Origin: DATATB01 sp036268995
Lineage (GTDB): Bacteria > Planctomycetota > Planctomycetia > Pirellulales > PNKZ01
Reading direction: 5' to 3'
Length of the DNA stretch: 53,228 nucleotides
NCBI GenBank assembly: GCA_036268995.1
Contig: DATATB010000118.1
Coordinates: 1-53,228 of the forward strand
Under the pieces are notes generated by a model. The model did no database searches. It was not told the origin of the DNA and was given only the letters and a program-made list of their open reading frames with translations. Position numbers and translations under genes: made by a program. How positions within the stretch are numbered: the first letter of the stretch is position 1; each line of letters opens with the position of its first letter. Positions 33,127 to 42,250 of the stretch are shown piece after piece.

Positions 33127-33625
33127 TGTCTTTCCCCCTGTCTCATGGTCTTAAACGTGGGACGAATCCTTTGCCGGAAATCGCTCCATTTAATCGCAGC
33201 TTCTGCTCGCCTGTCCAGTCCTCCACTCGGTAGGTGCGCGAAATGCGGCTCAGTCAAATGTTACGGCTGCGTCTCTTCGCCCTGTCCTATTCACGCAAAA
33301 CAATGCGGAATTGTCGAACGAAGGCTCGCGGGCGAGCAGATCGGTTGTTGGCGTTTCAGCTTGACGCGCGATCGGCCAACTCGGTTGGCATTCGCACGAT
33401 CGCGATGCTTGCTCGGCCGCCAGCTGGTTTCCGGCCGAAACATCGGATGCGCGGCATTCGGTTTTCGATTCGTCGGTGCGATCCACCGAGGCAGCCATTG
33501 TCGATGTGACCGACGCGCGCAAGCAAAATGGGCTGCGACAACAAATCGTCCCCAATCCGAAGCGTCGCTTTCTGACTTCAGCGGCTGTTGCTGGCGCTCC
33601 GGCCAGTAAAGGAAGGGTTGCACTG
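33127..33625. other. Intergenic region with no recognised gene
   Basis: About 500 bases. The short frames present are rich in Arg, Ser and Cys without domain similarity. The region presumably holds the promoter of the TIGR03000 gene (near 33127-33180) and the end of the NIPSNAP transcript. No strong terminator was found. Confidence 0.5.
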
Positions 33626-34411
33626 CTAGATCTGCGAACAGCCTAGCGGCGACAAAAGAATATTGCGAATTCCCGACACGATGCGTTTGTCTTCATATTC
33701 GGGAACCGCGCGCAGCTTAAGCCACTCGGGATCGGCGCGGAATGTGTTCCACGCGTCCGTGCGAGCCTTGTCATTTTCAAACGCCAGCATGTACGTAAGA
33801 TTCGGCATCTGCGGGCCGGCGAGCGCCTCGCCAAAAAAGACCGGATTCAGACCCACGCGACGGAAGATGGCAATCTCGCCTTGATTGAACATCTCGATCT
33901 TCTTCTGACCGGCCGCTTCGTTGTGGCTTTCGTAGATGCGCAAATTGTAGACCTGGGGTTTGCCGCTCGGTTTTTCCACCTTTGGCATCGTCTCGAAGGC
34001 TCGCAACACGGACGTTTCAATCCGCTCGTAAACCGGATCGGTAGCCTGGGCGGCGAGATAGCTCGCGCCGGCCCGTTGGTACTCCGAATCGCCATTTAGC
34101 GCGATTGACACCGTCGACCATTGCTCGGCGCTGTCATAAGGCGCGAGGAGGTAGTACACCGCCGGCCCTGGCTGCGCCAGTTGCTCTCGATACGCGCCGA
34201 CCGCTTTCACGCCCAAGCGATTGAGCGACGGCACGAGCGCGTGCTCGACGTGGGCTTCAAACAGTTGCTCTTTGCCTGTCTTCAGCCGGTACGTTTTCAG
34301 TACAAGAATCTGTCGAGTACCCTGCTCGGCGGCAGCCGCCGACGACACTTCCGGCAGCATGGCTGTGCCACCAACGATGAGCGTTGACGTCAAGAATCTA
34401 CGACGTTTCAT
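33626..34411 (-). CDS. NIPSNAP family protein with Tat-type leader
   Basis: 261 aa. The N-terminus MKRRRFLTSTLIVGGTAML has an RR-x-FL motif typical of twin-arginine export, with a cleavage region near SSAAAAEQ. Two ferredoxin-like NIPSNAP modules follow: VLKTYRLKTGKEQLFEAHVE to about 135, and YNLRIYESHNEAAGQKKIEM to the end, with YMLAFENDKARTDAWNTF. The family has a dimeric alpha/beta-barrel fold, and in bacteria its function is unknown. Secreted copies are common in planctomycetes. It lies alone between the TIGR03000 gene and the esterase remnant, all on the - strand. Confidence 0.92.
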   Translation of the reverse strand: MKRRRFLTSTLIVGGTAMLPEVSSAAAAEQGTRQILVLKTYRLKTGKEQLFEAHVEHALVPSLNRLGVKAVGAYREQLAQPGPAVYYLLAPYDSAEQWSTVSIALNGDSEYQRAGASYLAAQATDPVYERIETSVLRAFETMPKVEKPSGKPQVYNLRIYESHNEAAGQKKIEMFNQGEIAIFRRVGLNPVFFGEALAGPQMPNLTYMLAFENDKARTDAWNTFRADPEWLKLRAVPEYEDKRIVSGIRNILLSPLGCSQI

Positions 34412-34547
34412 GAAATTTCGCCCTTATGCGGCAGCTATCTTGGATGCTCGAAAGCGGTGCGCCGGCCATGATACAATGCCGCATGGCGGCCGGAAATAAT
34501 CGCGAAGGCGAAAAGATCACGCGTCGACGGCGCGCGCGTCCTACCGC

Positions 34548-35039
34548 TCAGTCTGCATAGCCGTGGGCGTTCAGCCAGCGGTCAACTTGGGCCAAGGCTT
34601 CGTCCAAGCGATTCTGCTTATAGGTGAAGTAGCCGTGGCCGCCACCACCGGTGATCAACGCGCAGTCGTTTTTGGCGGCTAGCATTCGCTCGTGGAAGAG
34701 CTTCGCGCCTGCGAAGGGAGTTACCGTATCCGTTTCGCCGTGCAGCAACAAAGTCGGCGGCAGCCCGGGCTTGACGCCGTTGACCACCAGCCGCCCTGGA
34801 TCGATGCCCAAGTCGGCCGCATGCGCCCGAACGTAGCGCACGGCCGAGCGCGCGTCCTTGACCGCGTCGAAGGGACTTGTGCCCGGATGACGTTTGTTGG
34901 TCAACCGGTACTTCACGCTGATGCCCACCCAACAGCGTTTGGAAAATCGGTCGGCCATGTAGTACTGAGTTGAGGGCTCGCCGGCCGCCCAGCCACCGCC
35001 ATGAAATGTGAGCAGCACCGGCCGCTTGTCCGTCGACAT
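34548..35039 (-). pseudogene. Alpha/beta-hydrolase (esterase) with the nucleophile segment deleted
   Basis: 163 aa, about half the usual length. It keeps the oxyanion-hole motif FHGGGWAAG, the helix KDARSAVRYVRAHAADLGID, the catalytic-Asp region LLHGETDTVTPF, and a His region GGGGHGYFTYKQN. After RLVVNG the family continues with GGSAGG carrying the Ser nucleophile. Here it jumps straight to VKPGLPPTLLLHG, which normally lies roughly 80-100 residues later. The junction is near 34773-34781 and is in frame. The N-terminal strand region before KRPVLLTF is also missing. It should be inactive as an esterase. The reading frame is otherwise intact, so the deletion may be recent. Confidence 0.8.
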
Positions 35040-35222
35040 ACCGATTCATTCACCGACGGAGTGTGCTACGGGGTCTCAAGTCAGCCGACCGCACTTCTGA
35101 TCGCGGTCGTTCTCGACGATTTTACTTGCCGATCGTTCACACCGGCCGTATGTTGAGATTTGGTAACAAATCTGACATTTCTATCTTCTTCATTTCCTTT
35201 CGGTGCGTGGCGCCAGGCAACT
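35040..35222. promoter_or_regulatory. Divergent intergenic region before the envelope operon
   Basis: The - strand esterase and the + strand secreted-protein gene diverge here, so promoters for both are expected. An AT-rich stretch at about 35150-35195 (TTGAGATTTGGTAACAAATC and on) stands out from the GC-rich surroundings. It may hold the + strand promoter, but no exact consensus is assigned. Confidence 0.4.
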
Positions 35223-37067
35223 ATGCGCGTATCGACAATGCTCGGGGCCTTGGGATTGGCTTCGGTCCTGCTTTCGGCTCGCCCGACCTGGGGCACGCCG
35301 CCGGTGATGGTGCCCGCCACCTTTCAGCCGCACATTGATAGTCGCGGCATTTCATGGTCGACGATGGTCACCGGCGGCATCAGTACGAGCGACAATATCT
35401 TGCAAAACGCAGCCGTGATGTCGGTTGCGGGCCATCCATTTTCCTCGTCACAATCCGAAATGACGCCCGACGGGCGGGAAGCGGTGCTCACCGGCCAATG
35501 CGGCGACGTGCATGTGACCCGTAGGATTCATTTTGACCCGCTGGCGTGTACCGCGCGCCTGGTCGAGACATTCAGCAATCCAGGGCCGCAGGATCTCGGC
35601 CAGGTCGAGATCGCGCTGGTGGTCCCGCTTCGATTCATGAACGGGTACTACTCGGATACGGGCACGGCCAGTCCGGCGACGCTCGATCCCCAAGCGACCG
35701 GCTTGATTGCGTATCCGCGGCTCGGGCGCGGTTCAGCCGTGGCATGGTGGCTCTGCTCGGCCAAAGCACGCGTCAAGCCCGTCAGCATCACGAGCCAAAA
35801 CAATCGCTACGTGCAAGTGACCTATCAAATCTCGCTGCCGCCCGGCGCGAAGATGTCGATCATGCACGGGTTCGGCGAATTCCAGGCCGCGCTGCTGAGC
35901 GGCCGGCCTGCGGCCATGCCGACCGATCCCAAGTCGCTCTCGACGTTCATGGCCACTTGCGACGCGAAGAAATGGGTTCGTGAATTGCCGAGCGATATCC
36001 GCCGGACGCTCGTCAATACGAGCGCGGCCAACGGCGTCGAAGGTCCCAAAGGCCTCTTGCCGGCCAGTCTCGCAGCAGCGCTAGAACGGGCCGACATCGA
36101 ACGCGGGCTGCTCGACGTTCTTGCGGTCGACGCCGAGTCCCAGCTCGAAGGCACCGCCCGCTGCAAGCGCTTGTCGCTCACTTGTCCGCGCGGCAACGTC
36201 GAGCTACAGCTCGACGACGTGGCGCTCGTCAGCGGAGGATCGGGACGTGGCCGCCCGGCGACAGTGTATTTGCGCAACGGCGAGGTGCTTGTGGGCGAGT
36301 TGGCAGCCGATGACTTCATGCTTTCGACTGCTGAAGGGCTGAAGATCGAGCTCGTTCCGGCGCAGATGACCCTGTTGGCGATGCACGTTGCTCCGGCCGA
36401 TTCGCATCCAAGCGAATCGATCGTCGCGCTGGCTACTCTCGCCACGGGCGAGCGGCTGGCACTGCGCAGCGAGCCGAAACAGAAATTAACCGTGGTTACC
36501 GCCTGGGGGACGGCGCACGTAGCGTGGGATCAATTGCAATGGCTGGCCTACGAGCAGACGCCGCAGCCGGTGTTTCGCGCCGTGTTTCGCGACCGGAGCC
36601 GGCTGTCGGTTTTCTTAAGCGACCCTGAACTCGAGCTGAATACCACGCGCTGGGGCACCCTGAAGCTAGCCGCACGCGAGCTGTACCGCTGGGATTCGAG
36701 CCTCGCTTCGGCTGCGCCCGCTAAATCGGAAAACGAGTCTGACGCTGACAACGAGCTGCCAGGCCCTTTCGTGCGGATGGCTGGCGAAAACATGCTCGCC
36801 GCGCCGCCGACCAATTCCCAACTGCATCTGGTCACGGCAACCGGAACGCGAACCATTCCGACCGAGCAGATCGAGCGCATGACTCGCGAAGACGACGGGC
36901 AATTCCGTTGCGAGCTCGCCGAGGGGAGTATCTTGGCGGGCAGCTTGCAAGAACCGCGATTGAGCGTTCGTTGGCAGAACCAGCAATTCCATATCCCGGT
37001 GCAACAGGTGATCGGCTTGCGCGGCGCATCGGATGAAGGGGCACCAGCAGCGGCGGCCGAGAATTAG
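35223..37067 (+). CDS. Secreted protein of unknown function, paralogue 1
   Basis: 614 aa from ATG 35223 (MRVSTMLGALGLASVLLSAR), giving a proper signal peptide that ends near RPTWG. An earlier in-frame ATG at 35160 would bury it. The N-terminal 220 residues are beta-rich: VMVPATFQPHIDSRGISWST, HVTRRIHFDPLACTARLVET. The C-terminal part has repeated short modules of the type TVYLRNGEVLVGELAADDFM and LATGERLALRSEPKQKLTVV. These resemble Sm-like or small beta-barrel repeats seen in planctomycete secreted proteins. It is paralogous to the next gene (shared VPATF start, EMTPDG/QMTADS, RRI.FD/RRISVD). No catalytic motif is recognised. It lies 108 bases before its paralogue and may open the following operon. 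Confidence 0.85.
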   Translation: MRVSTMLGALGLASVLLSARPTWGTPPVMVPATFQPHIDSRGISWSTMVTGGISTSDNILQNAAVMSVAGHPFSSSQSEMTPDGREAVLTGQCGDVHVTRRIHFDPLACTARLVETFSNPGPQDLGQVEIALVVPLRFMNGYYSDTGTASPATLDPQATGLIAYPRLGRGSAVAWWLCSAKARVKPVSITSQNNRYVQVTYQISLPPGAKMSIMHGFGEFQAALLSGRPAAMPTDPKSLSTFMATCDAKKWVRELPSDIRRTLVNTSAANGVEGPKGLLPASLAAALERADIERGLLDVLAVDAESQLEGTARCKRLSLTCPRGNVELQLDDVALVSGGSGRGRPATVYLRNGEVLVGELAADDFMLSTAEGLKIELVPAQMTLLAMHVAPADSHPSESIVALATLATGERLALRSEPKQKLTVVTAWGTAHVAWDQLQWLAYEQTPQPVFRAVFRDRSRLSVFLSDPELELNTTRWGTLKLAARELYRWDSSLASAAPAKSENESDADNELPGPFVRMAGENMLAAPPTNSQLHLVTATGTRTIPTEQIERMTREDDGQFRCELAEGSILAGSLQEPRLSVRWQNQQFHIPVQQVIGLRGASDEGAPAAAAEN

Positions 37068-37175
37068 CCGCCATCCGCTTCCGCAGAATCAATCGGACTA
37101 GCGGCGATTTCAAGTCTCGGTGCGGAGCAAATTCGGCTGTTTTGAACACCGGAATCCACATACCCATCGCCACTC

Positions 37176-39200
37176 ATGAAACGCACATTTCGTTATAGTT
37201 CGATGATCGCTGTCGCGGTCCTCGGCTGGCTGGTCGCCATCACTGCCGCAGTAGCAGCGCCTAACTCGGAACGACTGGTACCGGCCACGTTCATGGAGCG
37301 GCAAGATTCCAACGGCTTTGCCTGGAATATCACGCAAAACGGAGGTTTGGCGAACGACAGCCGCGGCTGCTTCCAATACGCATTGTTTCCGATGGTCAAC
37401 GGGGTGCAGTTCAATTACTCCCAACAGCAAATGACGGCCGACAGCAGCGTATTCGTGCTTTCCGGCGCTCGTACGCAGCAAGGTCTGGAGGCCAGCCGCC
37501 GAATTTCGGTCGATCTCAAGCACGGAATACTGCAGTACATCGATACATTCCGTAACACGACGGCCGCGCCGGCGAGCACGACGATCATGGTTCCAGTCCG
37601 GTTGGGCAGCCAGGCGGTCTCGGTGATCACGGACCGCGGCAATCCAGCATCCGGTCAACTGAGCGACAAGGATACCGGAGTCCTGATCATGAATCAGGCC
37701 CACCTTCCCTCACCGGTGTTCTATCTGAACGGTCCGAAAAGCAAGGTGCGTGCCAGCTTCTCCGCCATCCACAACAATTTTCAATTCAACATTAACTATT
37801 CGCTTACGATACCGCCCGGCAAGGAGTCTTCCATCCTGATCGGTGTGGCTCAACGCAACGTGGCTGGCACTCCGGATGCCAAGGCGCTGGCTGCCCTGTT
37901 CAAGCCCTTCAAAGAAGCGAGCTGGTCGCGCATGATTCCCAAAAGTCTGCAGCGGACGATCGCCAATGGCGGCGGCGGCGGAGGTTACGGTTCGACGATC
38001 AACTACGGCGAGGACGTGCCGGCCTTGCTGGCCGAACTGGGCGAAGATCGCGGTCCTCACGATACTCTGCGGATCGGCGAGACCACGCGGTTGCGAGGAA
38101 CACTCAAGGTCAAGGATCTCACCGTTGCCTCGCTGGGCGAGGATCGACGCGTGCCGCTCGATCGCGTCGCGGCGATCGTCGGACACGACCAAAACCGGCG
38201 GAGCGCACGGCTGCTGTTGCGAGATGGGCAGATGTTTGTCGGCAAGATCACGCCCGCGGAGTTCAAGTTTGCGCTCAATTCGGGCCTGGAAGCCATGTGC
38301 GACCTGGCGAACTTGGACCGTCTGGTGTTGCGAGAACAGTCCGACGATGGCCAGCCGGCCGCTGGCGTGCTGGGATTCGTCGAATTTGCCGAAGGGGATC
38401 GACTGGCTGTGGTTTCCGGACCGCCGCAGAAGGTTGTGGCGCTGACCGCTTGGGGCGAGCGGCGCATGGCCCTGGGCGACGTGCACCATTGGTCGCTGCC
38501 CAGCTCGGGGCAGGAAACAACCGGCTCGCGTATCGTGCTCAACGACGGCAGCTCGTTCACGGCGTTCTTGATGGACGACAAGTTGACGCTGCAAACCACT
38601 GATCACGGCAAGCAGCAACGATCGGTCCTCGAGATTCAGCGCTTCCGCACGGCGGCCGCAACCAGCAAGGGTAAAGATTCCGATCGCGCGCTCGTCATGG
38701 CTCCGCATGTGCTGCTGGCCGGCGACAATCTGTTCGTAGGCCAACTCGAATCGCCCGTCGTGCACCTGGTTTCCGGCGGACAGATCATCCCGCTGGCGCC
38801 GCAGCAAATCAAGTTTTTGCGCCGTGCGGACTCCGACTCGACTGGGCTTGATGAGCCCGTCTTCCAGGTCACGCTGTGGGATGGCGACGTTGCCGAAGGC
38901 ACGCTCCGCGAGCGCACGCTGCCGCTGCGTGCGGGGGGCGATCTGCTGCAAGTCCCCGCCACGGACCTGGTCGAACTGCATGTACCGACCCCGACGGTGC
39001 CCGAGTCGCTGCGCACGAAAATCGCCGAACTGATCACGGACCTGGGTGACTCGCAGTGGTCGAAGCGCGAGTCCGCCATGAAAGAACTGATGGACTTCGG
39101 AGCCGTGGGCCTGGGGCAATACCAGGAAGCACTCGAGCAAACCAGCGACCTCGAAGTCCAAAAGCGATTGCAAACCCTGATCGACGCGGCCAAGGAATAG
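37176..39200 (+). CDS. Secreted protein of unknown function, paralogue 2
   Basis: 674 aa with a signal peptide (SSMIAVAVLGWLVAITAAVA). It has the same layout as the upstream gene: VPATFMERQDSNGFAWNITQ, then MVPVRLG and SLTIPPGKESSILIGV. It then has repeated small beta units (RSARLLLRDGQMFVGKITPA, GGQIIPLAPQQIKFLRR). A poly-Gly stretch (NGGGGGGYGS) marks the domain border near residue 265. The end is a helical segment, WSKRESAMKELMDFGAVGLG, of the kind found in HEAT-like tails. AAGGA at its 3' end serves as the ribosome-binding site of the next gene three bases away, tying it to the MoxR operon. Function unknown; periplasmic or surface location is inferred. Confidence 0.87.
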   Translation: MKRTFRYSSMIAVAVLGWLVAITAAVAAPNSERLVPATFMERQDSNGFAWNITQNGGLANDSRGCFQYALFPMVNGVQFNYSQQQMTADSSVFVLSGARTQQGLEASRRISVDLKHGILQYIDTFRNTTAAPASTTIMVPVRLGSQAVSVITDRGNPASGQLSDKDTGVLIMNQAHLPSPVFYLNGPKSKVRASFSAIHNNFQFNINYSLTIPPGKESSILIGVAQRNVAGTPDAKALAALFKPFKEASWSRMIPKSLQRTIANGGGGGGYGSTINYGEDVPALLAELGEDRGPHDTLRIGETTRLRGTLKVKDLTVASLGEDRRVPLDRVAAIVGHDQNRRSARLLLRDGQMFVGKITPAEFKFALNSGLEAMCDLANLDRLVLREQSDDGQPAAGVLGFVEFAEGDRLAVVSGPPQKVVALTAWGERRMALGDVHHWSLPSSGQETTGSRIVLNDGSSFTAFLMDDKLTLQTTDHGKQQRSVLEIQRFRTAAATSKGKDSDRALVMAPHVLLAGDNLFVGQLESPVVHLVSGGQIIPLAPQQIKFLRRADSDSTGLDEPVFQVTLWDGDVAEGTLRERTLPLRAGGDLLQVPATDLVELHVPTPTVPESLRTKIAELITDLGDSQWSKRESAMKELMDFGAVGLGQYQEALEQTSDLEVQKRLQTLIDAAKE

Positions 39201-39203
39201 CCG

Positions 39204-41231
39204 ATGGACGGTCTCAACTTGTCGGCGGCGGCAGCATTGGTGATTCGCCGGCTGGTGCTTGTGCGTTGGCTCGCGCTGCTCGCGCGCACGAGCCTCGTGA
39301 CGTTCGGCGTGTTGCTGGCGATTGCCTGCATTTGGCTGGCTTGTACCCTGGCGCCGCCCGGCGCGAGTTGGGCGGCCGGGGGCGTGCTGACGTGGCTGAT
39401 CGTCACCGCTGCGTGGATCTGGCTCAAGCGCCCAGCGCCGATCCACGCGCTGGCCGCATGGGACGAATGCACCGGCCGCCACGAGATGTTCACGTCCGCC
39501 TATGCTTTTGCCCTGCAAACTGCGCAGACGCCGGGCGAGCAATTGCATTTGCGGCGGACGGCGGGAGTGCTCGCGGCCGAGCTCCCGATTCTCAAGCGGC
39601 AGATTCCAATTGTGTGGCGGCATCGGATATGGATCGCCCCGACCGCGTTAATCGCGATGACGTTTGCGGCGAGCTTCTGGCATCCGGCGGTGGCCGCGAT
39701 TCCCGACGCGACGGTTTCGCCCGACTCACGCCAACAGGCCAAGGAAATGGCCGCGGTCTTGGCCGAACGAGCACAAGCGCTGGGGCCCTTGCCGGGATTG
39801 GATCAAGCCGAGCGCAAACAGCTCGAGTCGCTCAAGCAATCGATCGACGAAGCCGCGAAAACGCTTCCGAGCCTCGAATCCGCCACCCCGCGCAAGCTGC
39901 TGGGTGAACTCGAACAGCGCGCCCGAGCGGCAGAATCGTTGGCCGAATCGCTGGGCGAAAAGGACGCCGAGCGGCTCTCGGACGAGATGCTCGGCGAAAT
40001 GGAGCAGCACGCCGACACGGCCGACCTGGCTGCCGCGCTGCGAGCAGACGATGCCGAGCAGATTGCCGCCGAAGCCCAAAAGCTGGCCGATCAACTCGCG
40101 GACAAAGCGCTGCCGCAAGAGCAACGGCAACGCCTGGCCAAGGCTTTCAAAAAGTCGCTGGCCGCCGCCAACGAAACGGACCGCAAAAGCGCGCTTGGCA
40201 AACAACTGGCCGAGATCGAGCGGCAACTCCAAAAGAAACAGCCCGGCGCGGCCAGCAAGCGATTGCGCGATTTGGCGCAGTCGATGACCCGCCGCAAGCA
40301 GCGGCAGCGGTCGTCTCGGCAATTGCAGCAACTGGCGCGGAACCTGCGCCGGGCCGGCCAACAGATTTTTGGCAACCGCAGCGCGGGCTTGCAGCAGTTG
40401 TCTCAAGCCCAACCGCCTGCCAACCAGGGCTTGCAACGCCCCGGCAATCCGCGGCCGATCCCGCTGAGCCAGCTCATGGCCTCGGCGGCCCCGCAACCCG
40501 GCGCGGGGCAAATGGGCCGCAGCGCGACTCCTCAACCATCGCCGTCGCAAGCCGGCGCGCAGTCGGCTCCGGCTGGGGCAGCACCCGTTCCCGGCGCGCG
40601 GCCAGGCGGCGCACAACCCAAAGCTGGCGGTCAGGCCGCGGCGCCGGTGCCAGGCACTCAGCCGGCCGGCGCTGGAGCGCCCGCGCCGGTGCCAGGCTCG
40701 GTTTCGGCTGCGCGGCCTGCGGCTGGCGCCGGCGGCACGCCTGGCGGCATGGCGGCGATACCGGTTCCTGGAACTCAACCTGGTGGAAACCAGCCTGGCT
40801 CCATGCCCGGCGCTGGCAGCGCCGGTAGTTCGTCGGGCGGAAATCCGCAAAGTGGCGCCCAGGCAGCCGGCGGCGGAGCTCAAACAGCGGGCAGTGGGGC
40901 CACACCGGGCGGACTCCAGGCCGGCACGGGCTCGGCCCCGCTCGGCAATACGCCCGTTGCGCCGCTCCACGCGTCTCGGCAGGGCACGGTCGCGGCACAA
41001 ATTGGCGCAGAAGGCACGTCGAAGTCGCGGACCATCGATTCGCTTCCCCAAGAGGAGCAAGCCGCGCAGAACCCTCGGCGGCAGGCGATCGAGTTCATCA
41101 AGGTGGAAGAAGAAGCGCTCGCCGACGAGCCTTTGCCGGCCGGCCGGCGCGAGCAAGTGCGGCGATATTTTGACACACTCCGCAAACAGTTATCGACAGT
41201 CGAGCCAGAAAGTGAGTCCCCCCGAAAATGA
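39204..41231 (+). CDS. Membrane coiled-coil protein of the MoxR operon
   Basis: 675 aa. Two or three transmembrane helices lie in the first 160 residues (TSLVTFGVLLAIACIWLACT, AAGGVLTWLIVTAAWIWL, and one near PTALIAMTFAAS). About residues 165-390 form a charged coiled coil (EQARALG, KQLAEIERQLQKKQPGAASK). Residues 400-600 are Pro/Gly/Ala/Gln-rich with PGAxPGG-like repeats. A short charged end follows, FIKVEEEALADEPLPAGRRE with VRRYFDTLRKQLS. Planctomycete MoxR/vWA clusters often carry a long membrane protein of this type. Its C-terminal motif (REQVRRYF) is a conserved-looking tail. Its stop overlaps the MoxR start as ATGA. Role unknown; a membrane scaffold for the MoxR/vWA machinery is plausible. 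Confidence 0.85.
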   Translation: MDGLNLSAAAALVIRRLVLVRWLALLARTSLVTFGVLLAIACIWLACTLAPPGASWAAGGVLTWLIVTAAWIWLKRPAPIHALAAWDECTGRHEMFTSAYAFALQTAQTPGEQLHLRRTAGVLAAELPILKRQIPIVWRHRIWIAPTALIAMTFAASFWHPAVAAIPDATVSPDSRQQAKEMAAVLAERAQALGPLPGLDQAERKQLESLKQSIDEAAKTLPSLESATPRKLLGELEQRARAAESLAESLGEKDAERLSDEMLGEMEQHADTADLAAALRADDAEQIAAEAQKLADQLADKALPQEQRQRLAKAFKKSLAAANETDRKSALGKQLAEIERQLQKKQPGAASKRLRDLAQSMTRRKQRQRSSRQLQQLARNLRRAGQQIFGNRSAGLQQLSQAQPPANQGLQRPGNPRPIPLSQLMASAAPQPGAGQMGRSATPQPSPSQAGAQSAPAGAAPVPGARPGGAQPKAGGQAAAPVPGTQPAGAGAPAPVPGSVSAARPAAGAGGTPGGMAAIPVPGTQPGGNQPGSMPGAGSAGSSSGGNPQSGAQAAGGGAQTAGSGATPGGLQAGTGSAPLGNTPVAPLHASRQGTVAAQIGAEGTSKSRTIDSLPQEEQAAQNPRRQAIEFIKVEEEALADEPLPAGRREQVRRYFDTLRKQLSTVEPESESPRK

Positions 41232-42250
41232 ACCGTGAGCTGCTGACGCCCGACGAGCTTGACACTCGGCTTGAAGAATTCCGCGTGCGTTTTCGTCAGC
41301 TAAGATCCGAGGTTCGCCGCGCGATCGTGGGCTACGAGGAGTTGATCAACGAGTGCCTCGTGGCGATCTTCTCTCAGGGGCACGTGCTGCTCGAGGGGGT
41401 GCCGGGCCTGGGCAAGACGTACCTGGTGCGGGTGTTGAGCCGCGTGCTGGGGCTAGGCTTCGGACGCGTGCAATGCACGCCCGATCTCATGCCCGCCGAC
41501 CTGCTCGGAACTCACATCGTTGGCGAAGATGACAGCGGGCGGCGAGTCTTTCGCTTCGAGAAGGGACCCGTCTTCCAGAACTTGCTGCTGGTCGACGAGA
41601 TTAACCGCACGACGCCAAAAACCCAGGCCGCGCTGCTGGAAGTGATGCAGGAACATGCCGTAACGGCCGGCGGCGAACGATTCACGTTGCCCGAGCCTTT
41701 CTTCGTCCTTGCCACGCAAAACCCGCTCGAAATGGAAGGCACGTATCCGCTGCCCGAGGCCCAGCTGGATCGGTTCTTTTTCAAGCTGCGAGTCCCATTT
41801 CCTTCGCTGGACGACCTGGTCGAGATTTCGCGCCGCACGAGCGGTTTTGACGAGCCGGAGCTGGAAATGGTGATTGAAGGCCCCGAGATGATTCGGCTTC
41901 AGCAACTGCTGACTCACATTCCGATTGCCGAGCCGCTCACGCGCTATGCTGCGAGCCTAATCCTGGCATCGCATCCCGACGCACCCGAGGCCACGGCCCG
42001 CATCCGCCGCTACGTGTCTTATGGCGCCAGCCCGCGCGGATTGCAGACGATGGTTCGGGCCGCGCGCGTGTGGGCGGCGATCGCCGGCAGAACGGCGGTC
42101 TCGGTGGACGACATCCGCCGCTTTGTGGCGCCGGCCTTACGACATCGGATCATTTTGAACTTCGAAGGTGAGGCCGAGGCGGTCAACCTGGATGAGCTGC
42201 TGGCCGAGGTGGTGGAATCGGTGCCCACTCCCGCGCGGGAGGCGGCATGA
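41228..42250 (+). CDS. MoxR-family AAA+ ATPase
   Basis: 340 aa. The Walker A motif GVPGLGKT is at 57-64 and Walker B LLLVDE at 119-124. Then come INRTTPKTQAALLEVMQE, ATQNPLEMEGTYPLPEAQLD (sensor 1 and the MoxR signature), and a C-terminal lid with YGASPRGLQTMVRAARVWA. MoxR ATPases work with von Willebrand A-domain proteins to mature or insert metals into protein complexes, or to act as chaperones in the envelope. The gene sits between the coiled-coil membrane protein and the TPR/propeller gene, with four-base ATGA overlaps at both ends. The DUF58 and vWA genes of the same operon are its expected partners. Confidence 0.97.
   Translation: MNRELLTPDELDTRLEEFRVRFRQLRSEVRRAIVGYEELINECLVAIFSQGHVLLEGVPGLGKTYLVRVLSRVLGLGFGRVQCTPDLMPADLLGTHIVGEDDSGRRVFRFEKGPVFQNLLLVDEINRTTPKTQAALLEVMQEHAVTAGGERFTLPEPFFVLATQNPLEMEGTYPLPEAQLDRFFFKLRVPFPSLDDLVEISRRTSGFDEPELEMVIEGPEMIRLQQLLTHIPIAEPLTRYAASLILASHPDAPEATARIRRYVSYGASPRGLQTMVRAARVWAAIAGRTAVSVDDIRRFVAPALRHRIILNFEGEAEAVNLDELLAEVVESVPTPAREAA

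Noticed and set aside
37710..39623. Long - strand frame opposite the second secreted paralogue
   Set aside because: Antisense shadow that also runs into the next gene; no motif and very high Arg/Gln/His content.
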